Shown here in pieces: positions 16,801-28,300 of a stretch of DNA of 64,000 nt. A program made the translations under genes and the position numbers. Numbering within the stretch: position 1 is the stretch's first letter; each line of letters starts with the position of its first letter. The notes below the pieces were generated by a model. That model was not told the DNA's origin, ran no database searches, and worked only from the letters and a program-made list of their open reading frames with translations. Source of the DNA: Colius striatus (lineage: Eukaryota > Chordata > Aves > Coliiformes > Coliidae); assembly GCF_028858725.1 (NCBI RefSeq), contig NC_084771.1, positions 10,196,915 to 10,260,914 of the forward strand. The letters run 5' to 3'.

Positions 16801-19800
16801 AGTGGGTATTGGTTATGATAACTGTCTATCCCTCTATCTGCCTTTCTCTGTAAACATACATTTAAATGTAACGCTCTTAAGTGAAAAACAGCCTGAAGCA
16901 TCTTAAATAATTCATAGCAGTGTATAATTGATGCTGGCTATATTTGATCTCAAAGGGGTTTAATTTCAGTGCTCATTGAAGTAACTTCCATGTATATGCA
17001 GGCAAAAATACCCAGGATTTCAAGAACGAAGTTCAGTCACAATTTGTTGAGTCATACTGTGTCCTAATTATTTGTTTGTGTTTTTAAAGTTCACCTCTGT
17101 AACACAAAGAAGTGTCCAACGGGAAAAGCTTTTGTTTCTTGTGTGGCCATAGGACATGCTTATAAGCTCATTAATATTTTGAAGTTATTTTTTCTAGAAG
17201 GTCCAGTCTTGCAAGATGCTGAGTGCCTGTAGAGGCGTTATTGGGGGCACTCTGTGTCCTCAGCTTCCCCTTTGAGTTGAAGGCACTTGGCAATTTGTAA
17301 GATGAGTCAATAAAATACTTGTAAAAGGATTTTAGAATCATCTTATCTCTAATATATAAAAGAAATGTTCTTAGATATAGTAGATAAATACTATTAAGAG
17401 AAGCATTACTTGATGTTTAGAAGACATCTCTCATTTCATAGACTTCTTTAAACAATTCTTCGCGTAATAATAATACAGAGAGATTGCTTTTCAACTTATT
17501 TGTTCTCCTTTGCACTTTCAACAGCCAGCTAGATAGTTTTCTTTTTTCTTCAGATCTTCCCAGGTTTTTTTTGGGTTTTTTTGATGTGAGCTTTCTGGGA
17601 CAAACTGTAGGACAAAGACCCCTTTAAAGTGGTTCCCTAAAATCCATTGAGGTGTTAAGATGAAGCACACGACACACAAAGGAGCGACAAGGAGATCTTA
17701 TCAAGAACCCCTTTCACATTCAGAAACACAAACCAATTGGTTTGGAATTTACAAGCCCTAAACAAATGTCAGACTCTTTCATCTTAGGAGAGGGAAAAAA
17801 AAAGGACAGAAATAGATGAAGGACTATTTTTTTCCTCAATTATCTTTAATTTTGGACCAACACTGAGGATAGACTGCAATATTTTTAACTAAAGGCTGAA
17901 GGTAGACATAGCTTAAGCCATTTGGAAAGATGCATGATTAAGGATGTTTTCTCAAATCCTATGCCATTTTTACTTTTAGTGTATAAGGTTTTCCTGCTTA
18001 GATTTGCAGGACTAAATCATCAAACTAAGTTTACTTTTTTTCAAGGTACAAATTCTTGGCTTTGAAATATTTGCTGTGATAGATATAATGTTAACAATAG
18101 TATAGATATTCAGGTTCCTTGTAAACTGAAGGCTTAGGAGGTAATCTTTGAAAAAAAGTTAAAATTCAACAGGGTTATTCTGGCTTCACTATAATCAGCA
18201 AATATAGCCATGATTTAAGGGGGTGGAGTAAAGGAGTAGTTTTCTCCATTCCCCTTGGTCATAAAATTCACAGAGCATTTCTTCTGAAGACAATAAAGCT
18301 AGGAGAAGGCCTCTTTATTTGCTGTGAAAATCATCACCCTTTCCGGCAATATAACTCCTGAAGAAAAGAAGGAGAAGGAAGAGACAAGACTGCATATCAA
18401 AGCAAAGTAAAGTGTTGAAAGGGTCTGTTGCCTCAATATGACAGATATGCCTCAAAACCTCAGACAATGTAGCCCAGTGGAAAATAGATGTCACAACTAG
18501 TTTACAAAGCAAAATAAATTAGCGTTAGAGCAGAGGCCTGGCCTTTTTCCTGCTTTTGTATTTTGCTTTCGGTCTGTGTTTCTGCTGTGATGTAATCTGT
18601 ATTCCTTGTCCACCACTGCATGCTTAAACAAGAACATAAAATGTGTTGACTAGAGTTTAAAAACCAAAAAACCCTGTGATTGATCTTTAAAAATAGAAAA
18701 ATAATGTCCTTTTTGTTTTGTCCCCTTAAAGGCTTTCTTAGAAAGGTCACTCCCAGATGAAAGTGGATATCAAGTTTTAAAAGATATAAAATCTGTTTTC
18801 TAGGCCCTTGTTCAGATATATTCCTTGCAGGAAGATTCATGCTTTAAAGGCTCACTCACTCTCATCAAATACACATTTTACACTATTGATTACACAGCTT
18901 TTAGAAATGAATTGGTCTGAAGTTCTACTTTTACGTAACTCAAGTTGAATGGACATTTTGTCATTGTTTTTTACTCAACACGAGATCAGACTGTGAGGAA
19001 TTCTGCATATATTCTTTTCCTCATTTTGACAGCCTGTCTGGGAAGATACTTTCACCAAGGCCACTTTAGATGTTTGTTAAAATTTCTTATCACCTCTTAT
19101 GTGTGCAATATCTGTGTATTAAAATTAAAACCGTTTTGGTTCTGAGTACAAAGTTATGGCCTTTTAGTAAGAGGATATATCATTTCAAATCAAGTTGCAT
19201 CTGTTGAAAGGAGATAGTACTTCTGTCTTTGTCATGTTATTTCACCCTGAGAATTGACTTGGGTAGGTTCTCATTTCACTTTTCCTGCAATTTAATTTCT
19301 TTTGTGTGAAATGCTAAATGCAAATATTGAACCAGAATGTAGTAGACTTAATAGAGTCTAAATAGAGAAGAAAAATTCCTATTAAAATCTCCTCCACACA
19401 AATAATTTCCATTCTCTTTAGGACAATATTTCAGCAGGCTCCCTCATTTTGTTAAATGTGATTTCTGTTATTCTCTGCTATTCATGTACATCAATGTGAG
19501 TACAAGCCACTACTGCAGTTAAGGCCATACACCTATTTACATGCAGAAATAGAACTGTAGAATTTAAGGCTGCAATTCTGACATTTTAGAGCAATGAACT
19601 GTATTAAACAGCAATAATATTGAAGGGCAGAGGCAATGGCTGCTTTGATAGCATAAGTAATATTCTGGCAATAAGGGAAAACAGAGAGCAAGTCGGGTTC
19701 AGAGAGCAGTTATAATAGTATCAAGCACATTTTTAATGCTATCTTCTAGAGAAAGCATTGATGAGTTAATATGAAGCTGTTACACACATGATTTTAGCCT

Positions 19801-22075
19801 TGCTATTCTTTGTTTGAATTCCCTTTCATTCTTCACAACTTTTTGTGTTGGCACTAAAATTTTCTCTTTTATGGTTAACATTTTTTTAAACAAGCACCAA
19901 TGAAAAGTTAAATCTATTTGGTACTTTTCTCACTTGACAAAATACCACATTGATGCCTTACTGTCCAAACCCCTTTTTTTGAAGCTGGGTTGGTGTCTTG
20001 AATCCAATTCTTCGAAGTCCTGAGCTGTTTTTAACACTTCAAAGGACTGGGCTCCAGGAATGTGTAGCCTCAGGACCTTATCTATTGACAGACCCTGTTT
20101 CACCTGTGCAGAATCCATGAAGTATTTCATGTATATAAATTCCATGTAAGTGCTTTTGAGACTAGAGATTAATTTAAGCACATAACTGCTTTTCCTGGAT
20201 GACATATATGTTTTATGAAGTTGAGCAAGCGTGTGAGAAACAGTGTCTTCCATGTCTGTACAATAAGGGTAAAACTAAGATTTATATTGCTAAGTCCATG
20301 CTTTAAGAAAGCTAACATGTTTCCAGTTCAGCAACAACATGACAGAGACAGGATTGCCTCATTGACATTCAGTAGTGTCAATTGAATTTGGTCTAGACTC
20401 AAGTCTTACATCACTTCTACACCTGGAAATCTCCAATGATGTTAATGAAGTTACTGCTGATTTATGTGAGTATACGTAAGGGGGAAAACAGACAATAAAT
20501 CTAATTGGCTCTGAAGACCTTTGTAGAGGCTCCCAGTGAAAGGTTGGCATTGCGATATCCTAATGTTCAGTAGGCATTGTATATTTAGTAACAGTGGAAA
20601 AAAATGTGTCTGCTTTATAACTAAGAAACAATTACCTGACTAATTTTTCTCTTGAGTAATAACCATTCCAAGGAGGATTTGTCTCAAGCAGCAGTGGTGA
20701 TTTTCTGTGTCTTGTAAAGTTGCTCTAATTGTAATTGCTCTTCTTTAGAGCATTTTCTTTGATGCTCTCTAACACAGACTTACTACTTTTAACCTTAACA
20801 ATAGCATTAGCAAACCTTGCTACACCCAATTTACACCTTGGGAATATACATTCAAAGGATCATCTGACATGCAGCTTGTGACAAAAACAGGCACATCAAC
20901 GAGTGACACTTGCAAGAAAGTGATTTTTTTTTTTTAAATTGTGTCATTGTGACAAGATGCAAAATTCTGGTACAGGAGAAAAATATGTTAAAGCAATTTG
21001 AAACTGAATGAAAAGGAAGCTTGAGTGATGAGATATGTGCTCTGCGAACAAAATAGTCTATGTGGATCATTTGAGTCAGATTACTTCTCTCAGAATATTT
21101 CTTCTCACCTAATAAATCTATGTATAAAAATAAAGGACAAAGGAACAACAGCAGAAAATGGCATAATCACTAGAATTGGAGCAGGGCACATAATTTTCTT
21201 TGAAAGCATTGAAAAGCTTTAAAAACATCAACCTATTTTATATTGCTGATTACCTTGCGGCACAAAATATTTGTGTAGTTTCTTGGCATACAACAGTTAA
21301 GTGTTGCTGCATTCATTGTTCCATAACATTCTCAAGGATAGCATGTTTTACATCCAAAATGCTTTGCAGAGTGTTACAGCAATAATTCCTGGGCCTGAGT
21401 GAGATGTAGACATATCTAACCACAACAGCCATTCCACTGTAGTAACCATAGAAAGCCACTGGCAAAGCCTTTATGACAAAAGTGAAACTAGTGCAAATTT
21501 AGTTAAAACTGCATTAAACAGCAGTAGGTTAAATAAATGTCATAAATGACCCACCAACCTATGTGCTTCAAGTAAAGTTAATTATTTATAAGCTCAGTGA
21601 TAGCAGAAGATGCTTTCTCAGGTAGAAAGTTGAACAGACACTTACCGGTGGTGTTAACTTGCACTGTTTTCCTCATCCATTCATAAGAGCTGTGCCTTTG
21701 GCTGTTGGGAGAGATTTGCTGTGCATTAATTGTATCTACAGGAGGCAACCCCCCAGTACCAGCAGGATGGAGGGAGCTGTAATCAGCAGAACTGTAGGAG
21801 ACCTGTCCAGGAGACGAGCCATTGATCTGTGCAGCAGCAACCGTGCTGGATGGTCCTGGGCCGTAAGCGTTCCAGTCCTCCCTCTGTGGGCCATAGTGAG
21901 ATCCCCAGGCTCCCGCAGGCTGTCCGTGGGTATCCAGACTTGGCACATGATGATATCCCATGTAATCTGAATAGGGTGGAGTAGACACAAAATTCTGCAC
22001 TGGCAGGTTGTTATTAGCCCTTGCAGATCCTGGATACATGCTGCTCTCTTTCTCCAAGAGAGAGCTCACATACAT
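13673..22075 (-). CDS. CDX4: CDX4-type caudal homeobox transcription factor, copy A (whole gene, 3 exons)
   Basis: Exons 22075-21646, 16639-16494 and 13879-13673 join in frame (430+146+207 nt) to a 260-residue protein. CDX proteins are nuclear ParaHox factors that bind TTTATG/A-type sites and set posterior axis and Hox expression downstream of Wnt, FGF and retinoic acid signals. Visible features in order: the caudal activation N-terminus ([10 protein letters not shown], then [15 protein letters not shown]), the PBX-type motif [10 protein letters not shown] (residues 130-139), the homeodomain at about 149-208 with Trp196, Gln198, Asn199 and Arg201, and a C-terminus ending HQVMVSE. An ATG ten codons upstream is in frame, but the family starts at MYVS, so 22075 is chosen. 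Homeodomain position 22 is Cys (FHCNRY), and the [12 protein letters not shown] tail looks like mammalian CDX4 as I remember it. It lies in tandem with copy B upstream and CHIC1 downstream, all on the minus strand. The reading frame is intact throughout. Confidence 0.9.
16494..16639 (-). CDS. CDX4: CDX4 copy A, exon 2 (most of the homeodomain)
   Basis: A 146-nt exon, entered after TTCTTAAACAG and left at CAG|GTACAT. It completes Gly144 and encodes residues 145-192, starting [20 protein letters not shown] and ending LSERQ. The donor lacks G at +5 and looks weak. It differs from the copy B exon at 16 bases; three of these change the amino acid (Lys/Arg, Cys/Tyr, Gly/Arg). Confidence 0.92.
17590..17735 (-). 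promoter_or_regulatory. Diverged intron 1 element shared with copy B
   Basis: Aligns moderately with 38070-38190 in intron 1 of copy B. Shared pieces on the plus strand are TTAAGATG-AG-ACAC, GATCTTATC and CATTCAGAA in the same order. It lies between exon 2 and the 18255 element in both genes, so it marks the colinear paralogous intron. Whether it has a regulatory role is unknown. Confidence 0.45.
18255..18545 (-). promoter_or_regulatory. Conserved intron 1 element, copy A (candidate enhancer)
   Basis: Positions 18255-18477 align without gaps to 39438-39660 in intron 1 of copy B with five differences in 223 bp, and similarity resumes to 18545 after a length change. The surrounding intron does not align. 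Motifs seen on the plus strand: CATAAA at 18260-18265 (reverse of the CDX site TTTATG), TTTATT at 18314-18319, and ATCAAAG at 18396-18402 (reverse of the TCF/LEF site CTTTGAT). This fits Wnt-driven, CDX-autoregulated expression but is inference. A single-copy regulatory element is more likely than a mobile element because it occupies the same intron, order and orientation in both genes. Confidence 0.65.
21646..22075 (-). CDS. CDX4: CDX4 copy A, exon 1 (activation domain and YEWM motif)
   Basis: Encodes residues 1-143 and the first base of Gly144. The donor is strong (G|GTAAGTG at 21645). Positions 21661-22012 match exon 1 of copy B with only three differences, all synonymous; codons 1-19 and the last five codons are clearly more divergent. 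The plus strand also has a 103-codon open frame here, which is an antisense shadow. Confidence 0.9.
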
Positions 22076-22221
22076 GACTGTCACAGGCTGCAAATATGTT
22101 GTCACAACATCTTGTTCTTCCGTATTTTCTTTTGCTGCTTAAAAACAATTGGTTTTGGTTTTCTCTTATAATGCCACTCTGCTTGGAATCTTCTACTTCA
22201 TCCTCTTTTATTATCAAGTGT

Positions 22222-22372
22222 GTTACCAGGTCCTGGTGGTAATGGTTTACCAAGATCTTGTCTGACGTCAGTCTAACTGCCTGCCTCATAATTACATTTA
22301 CATTCAAATGAAGGGCTGACCAACCCCACCTTTCTGCTGGCTCTGGTGCTTTCTCTTTTAGAGAACTTTATC
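22222..22372 (-). promoter_or_regulatory. Promoter-proximal block of CDX4 copy A
   Basis: About 150-300 bp upstream of the copy A ATG, this block aligns well with 44876-45039 upstream of copy B, including ACTGCCTGCC, ATTACATTT-CATTCAAATG and AAGGGCTGACC. A full CRE palindrome TGACGTCA sits at 22263-22270; copy B has only TGATGTCA. A TATA-like ATTATAAGAG (minus strand, near 22172-22163) lies between this block and the ATG. The transcription start is not determined. Confidence 0.55.
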
Positions 22373-25300
22373 TATTCTATTACCCTTCCCTGATATTCAG
22401 CAGCAACTCCAGTACTGGAAGGTGATGCAACAATTGCTTGTATTTGTAGCTTGGTAAATATACCTTTTTTAAAAAAGAAAAGACAGTGGTAACTACAATA
22501 GCAATGTTTGGTGTTCAAATGGTTGTTGCCTGAAACATTTATTTTCTGATGTGTTATCAATCAAGTAGTAAATCTGTTACTCAGCTTCTCAGATACTCAA
22601 AATAAAAAGATCTAATTTTTGATTCCTAAATGAAGAGCTGCAGTCAATTTGAATAATTCTAAGTTACTGTAAATAACTTGAGAATACAGAGCACCTTGTA
22701 AACAACATGTCTTGAATATAACTCTCAAAAGTTTTCCCCTAATTATTGATGTTTGTAAGTGGTTTTTTAGTGTGGGAAAAATTAAGGCTCAAACTGTAAA
22801 TGCACATGTTGACACTATACCCATACAGAGTGATTTAAAGAGATCCCTTCATCTCATGGCCATAGCAAACTGATAAATTTTTAAAAGCAGACAATCTTCT
22901 TACCAAAGGTGATGCCAGAAGAACAAAGAAAATTACTGTAAAAAGTAGTCAAAAAAGTCTTAGATTTAGCCCAGTACTACTGTTGGCTTCTGTTTCAAAC
23001 TGAAGTCCACCTTTCTCTGCCGGAAAGGCTGGGCACCTTCCCTTGAAACCTCTGTGTAGTCGTCTGTTTGCAGTGGTGGCAGCTTAGGTAAGTGAAATCA
23101 GCAGGGAGAAAACATCAGGGTTATCCAGTTAGTGGATCAGAACTGCCTTGATGTGTTTCTGTGAAGTGCCTGACGTGTGGATACTCTATGTGTCAATGTG
23201 AGGGTTCCAACTAAGAAAAAATATTTGGGAGGTGGTTTTATATGTTGAGCTTGATATTGAACTAAACCATACTTTGTCTTGAGAATTGCTTCTGTATGGT
23301 TATCTAGGTATAATTTGTAGGGTGAATTTAATATATTTTTACCTTGGATAGATTTCTTTGCAGTGAGCTATTTGTCAAGGGGTATGCTTGCAAAAGAGCT
23401 GCAAATTACAGCAGGTTGTTTCCCTTTACAAAGGTGTGGTTTTTCATTCAGTATGATTTGTATTTTGACACTACTTGTATTCACACATCCCTTCTAATTC
23501 CAGCACTAAAGGATTCTAAGTATGTACTTAAAGACAGTGAAGATATTCCTCTTCTGATTTGGTTCTTGTTTTGTTTTTGTTTTAAGAAATAATTTTTACT
23601 AAGGAGTGTAGTAAAATCTTTATAGTTCATTTTGCTATATTTCCAGATTTCTTTAGTAAACTTTGAGATTCTGAGAATGTTGAGGATGGGATGTGTGAAT
23701 CATGGGACAAGACATGGAGAAAGTAAGGCCTTCTGTAATTGTTGTACCCTTATAGAAACAGAGGTTAAAATTACAACCAAAAATAGGGAAACAACTCTTG
23801 TTTTCTTCACCTTGAAAGAAAAGGAATTACAGTTTTTGAGAGCTCATGCAGTTTTTAGCACTGATTCATGTTAAAATAATCCAAATTATATAAGAGATGT
23901 TTCCTCTCCTGCAGGTATCCTTGTAATCTTTGGCCTATTTGTGAGTCTTATGCCAGCAGTTGAATTCAGATGGATTGCTAAATGTTCTGCAGAGCTGCCA
24001 GTCACTGGCAGATCCATAGTAAGGGCAAGTTTTGTCTCCGTTGGCTGTATCTAAAATCCATTGGCATAGGACAACTGAACATTGGTTGCTCATAGATCTC
24101 AGATGAGAGGCATTAACTCCTAAGCATACGATTTTTACATTTCAGTGGATGACATTTAATTTCATAGAATGCATTAGATGATGCATTTTTAAGCCTTGGT
24201 CTTCTTTTTTTTCTGGGATGCCTCTGCACATACCCCCCACAATTTCAGTGTCACCTAATCCTATTTTTTGTATCTCAGAGCTTTATCCTTTATTCTCTGT
24301 TTTTCTTTTATCTTTTGTTTATACTCCTCCTTTCCCTTTTTTGTTCTGCCTGTTCCATTATCTGAATTTTCTTTAGATCTATTTCGATTCTTTCCAGAAC
24401 ATAATTAGATCAAGATATGCCAATGGCGAATTGCTACACAGATTTGATATCAGCTAACAATAGTAAGCTTTGAATAAGGCATTTTGTTTAAAAAAAAATT
24501 TACATAGCAGGATAAGATTGCTGGGTAGGACAGCAGATTTTTAACACCAAAGTGAGAATAAGATAACTAAAATGACAACTTTCAGACAGTCTTCTGCATC
24601 CTGACTCACATACCTCCTGTCTTGTGTACCAGAACCATGTGGATGTATTAAAAAAAGTATGAGGTCTTTTCATGTAGTCCAGTAGTTTGAGGCTACCAAA
24701 ATTTGGGGTTGATGATTTTTGAGACATAAATGACTATTATCTGAGCCCTCCTTCCCAGACACATTTCTTGGCCACGCACGTGCCCTTCCTGCTCAGATCC
24801 AACATGTCAGTAACTTCAGAGCCACTGAACTGCTGCATCTTCAGTGTGTGGCTGTAACTTACACTGTAGTTCCAGGAACAATTTTAGTGTGTATTGCTGT
24901 CGAGGAGGAAAAAAGTGAACTGCCCTTGCCTTGTCTGCATTTGCCCAGTGAGAAGATGGCAATGAGTTGCTGGTGGTAGAGGAAGGAGCAATGTGCCTGT
25001 TTAAAGTGCTTGTGAAAATATCACGTTGCCATAGGCCCTCTCCTGGCTTTCTGGAGTGATGAGAAAGTGAAAGCAGTTCTGAGGTAGTGGCTTAAACAAC
25101 CAGAAGTCTCATCCATAGAGTGGTTTGTATTTATATCCTTTTCTGCAGTGGATGATAAAGAATAGGAAAGATCTGTGTTCTATTGGCAACAAGAGTGCTC
25201 TGCTCTTTGGCATACTTCAGAGAGATGAATGGCCAGAATAACTGAACTCAGGTTGCAGTTTTCTGGGTTTTTTTCTCTACCTGTAATAATGTTGTGTTAA

Positions 25301-28300
25301 AATGCTGTGTGTAATTTGTTTACTTAACCAGTGTCCACAGAGAGTTGCCTCAGTGTTTGTTGTAATTAAGTTGTATGTGTGTAATATTAAATGTACTTTG
25401 AGATCTTTGAGGAAGAAAGTTTTCTTGTTTTCTAAGAAGTGATTGATGAAAATCTGTCAATAGTAATGAGTGTAGTGATAACCATTGGATCTATTAAAGT
25501 TCTTTTTGTACAGGCAATGTAGATGGTACACTAGAGTATATATGCTATTCTAAAGAGCACTTTTAAAGTGGGTAATAATAATATAACCACAAATGTGCAA
25601 TTAAAGGTTCTAATGACAGCTATTATAACTATAAATTCAGGGACTACGGGTAGATTAAAACTGCCTGTGCAACAATAACTGATATTAGAGGTGTTTATAC
25701 CTGTGATTGTTTTTATTAGAAACCATGACTCATAAAGTTACTGTTCTTTTTATGTGGAGATAAGAAGAAACAAATCTGTCCATCTTTGAAAAGTCTGAAA
25801 ACTATGTGAAATCTTTCTGGGGTTTTGTTTTCTGAGGCGAAAAGCAGGTGAGCTTAATGTGTCCTGCTCCGAGTAAAGCGATAGAAATAGATGCTTGTTT
25901 TCTTGCCTCTGGATGACCACTCCAATAACACTCCAGTAACATCAGGCTTAAGAATGCTTCTTGCCTAAACCTTTCTAACTGCATGCTTGGAATTTCAAAG
26001 GAATGGCTAGCTAAGGACTTTGTTAGTGAACGGCTGGTAGTTTTAATGCAGTATTTCAAAGGTGTTATTGACCATCTTTATTCAAGCTAGTCTTTGCAGG
26101 TACACTCATTTCTTCTAAAATTAGTAATCAGCTGTATAAATCTTGAGGAAAAGTCAGTCAGTATGTGATACACTATCAGCTGAAATTAGTTCTGTTGGAA
26201 AAAAAATCAGACTAGTTATGAAGGAAGGTAGTTGGTTATAAAAAAGAAACTGCTCTTGGTTTCAATGAAGCTTTTACATATATAAGAGTCTGAAAATTTC
26301 ATTTACCCTTTGTAATTGGGCTGATTGAATATGCAACACCCTGGTTACATCTCATTTTCAGGGCTTGAAATGCAAGCACATGTCAAATTGTATCTCCATA
26401 TTGACAAATGAAATGATGAAATTCTGTGAAATGAAAAAATGTGACACAACTGGAGAGCTTAATGAGCAATGACAGCTGAGCCATTTTCACTTACTGAACT
26501 GAGCTCTTCTGGGGAAAAATGGGATCCACCACAAGTTTCAGTTCTGTTCTGTGAATCTCTCATCCCTAGTGTATTTCTCATCACAAGAGACCAACAGGAG
26601 AAACAAAAATGTCAATTGATGTGAAGCCTTCCTCGGTGCTTTCATTTTTAATTCCATGCTCTGAAATCGTGTTTCTTAACAAATCCCTTTGAAAATGCCA
26701 AAAAGTTACTTGTTGGAAGCACAGTGAGTTTATTTACCCTTCTATCTACTCCACTACTGTTTTTCTTTACTCCATTACTATTTTGCTCAGTGCTGCTAAC
26801 AGTGACTTATTTGCCATTTCCTAATGTTAACGTCTACATTTTATGAAAAGTTGTGACAATATATTTCAGTACAATCTGCATCAGTGTTGCATTTGCCAGG
26901 AAAGAATAGTTTGGAGCTAAAGGAGAGTCTTACTATTCTGCAATCTAAATAATTTAAAACCTGCTACAAAATCAATACTGCCAGTAATAAGAGTGTGTCT
27001 TACTGCTCAACAAGGAGACTTAATACAGAGGAGTTACCAAGCTTGCATATGAACTCCAGATTAAATTGATTCTATTTAGAAGAACCATGAAAGTTAACAG
27101 CAGATCCTCTACTGGTATTTATTTGGTTTCCTTCCTGACTCATGTATGGAAGGGCTGTCACTTACTGTGGGGAGAGCATAGCTAGATAGAACTATTGGGT
27201 GCTCATTATTGAGTTCTTGAGGCTTTCTTTGGTGTGCTCTTTCTTTCCTGAGGTAACAAAGGAAGCAATTGCCTTCCCTGATTGCCATTCTTGCCACATG
27301 CATGGTTTCTATTTCTGGCACGCTGGCATTTCTCTTGCACAAATTTAACTCTTCTTTCATACTTTCAGGTAAGAGAGATTATTATCTGTATAAAATCTGC
27401 CTTAGAGTCAATATATTTTATTGTGGTTTAGAAGACCAGGAACACACAGAGTATATCATAATTAAGCCTCGCCATTTTTTGTGATACCTCTTAGAAGAGA
27501 GTTTGGTACAAAATGTACAAGAAAGTAGTTGTGCTCTTGGAGTATGAACACAGTTGGCAAACATTTTCATCATAAACCCCGTGCCTCTTCTTTTACGTAC
27601 TGAGGTTTGCACAATATTGTATCCAACTAGTAATGTTCAGTGCCTATCCCAAATGCAGCTGGCTGTGTTGTAACTTAGGGCTGTGCCCCAAGCAATTGCA
27701 GATACTACATATTTGAAGTGTTTTGTTTTAGACATGTACTTTTGAATTGTGTAGTTGCATGAAGTTTTTGTCAAAGGTAATTTTGACTATATTCTTCTTG
27801 TTATTTTTGTACCATACAGATCACAACTCTTACTGGGTAATGGGGTTTAAAGGTTAGTGAACGCCTCTGAAAATTGGATATGCCTTGATCGTCCTTTTAA
27901 TCACAATTAGGATTAAGGGCTTAGATATTCTTGTGATATAGTCTAAGGTATGCTTTTCTTCTTCGAAGCACTTTGTTGACAACCAATCAATCTTCACAGC
28001 AACTCTGCTGCAGTGTCCCCAGTTTTCAGATGTGATAAAAATGATAGGTTATATGATATACCCTAAGTCGGGAAGAAAGTATTGTTCTGAGGACTGGCAC
28101 CAGCATTTCATGACTCACAATGTTGGACCAAAATATTTTCAGTTGATTTGGCTCTGATTTTATGATTCTCATTTTCAGTTGTACACAATACAGTCTCTAA
28201 GCAGCAGCACTAGACAAGCTTTTTAGAGAAAAATAGCTTTCTTGTGATTTTGGTGGGAAACAAGTTAAAGGATAAGGCACACTGAAAGTATTTAGTTGAA

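Noticed and set aside
21659-21970. 103-codon plus-strand open frame over exon 1 of copy A, with a near-identical one at 44288-44599
   Set aside because: Antisense to CDX4 exon 1. Its conservation between copies follows from the near-identical DNA and needs no separate gene.
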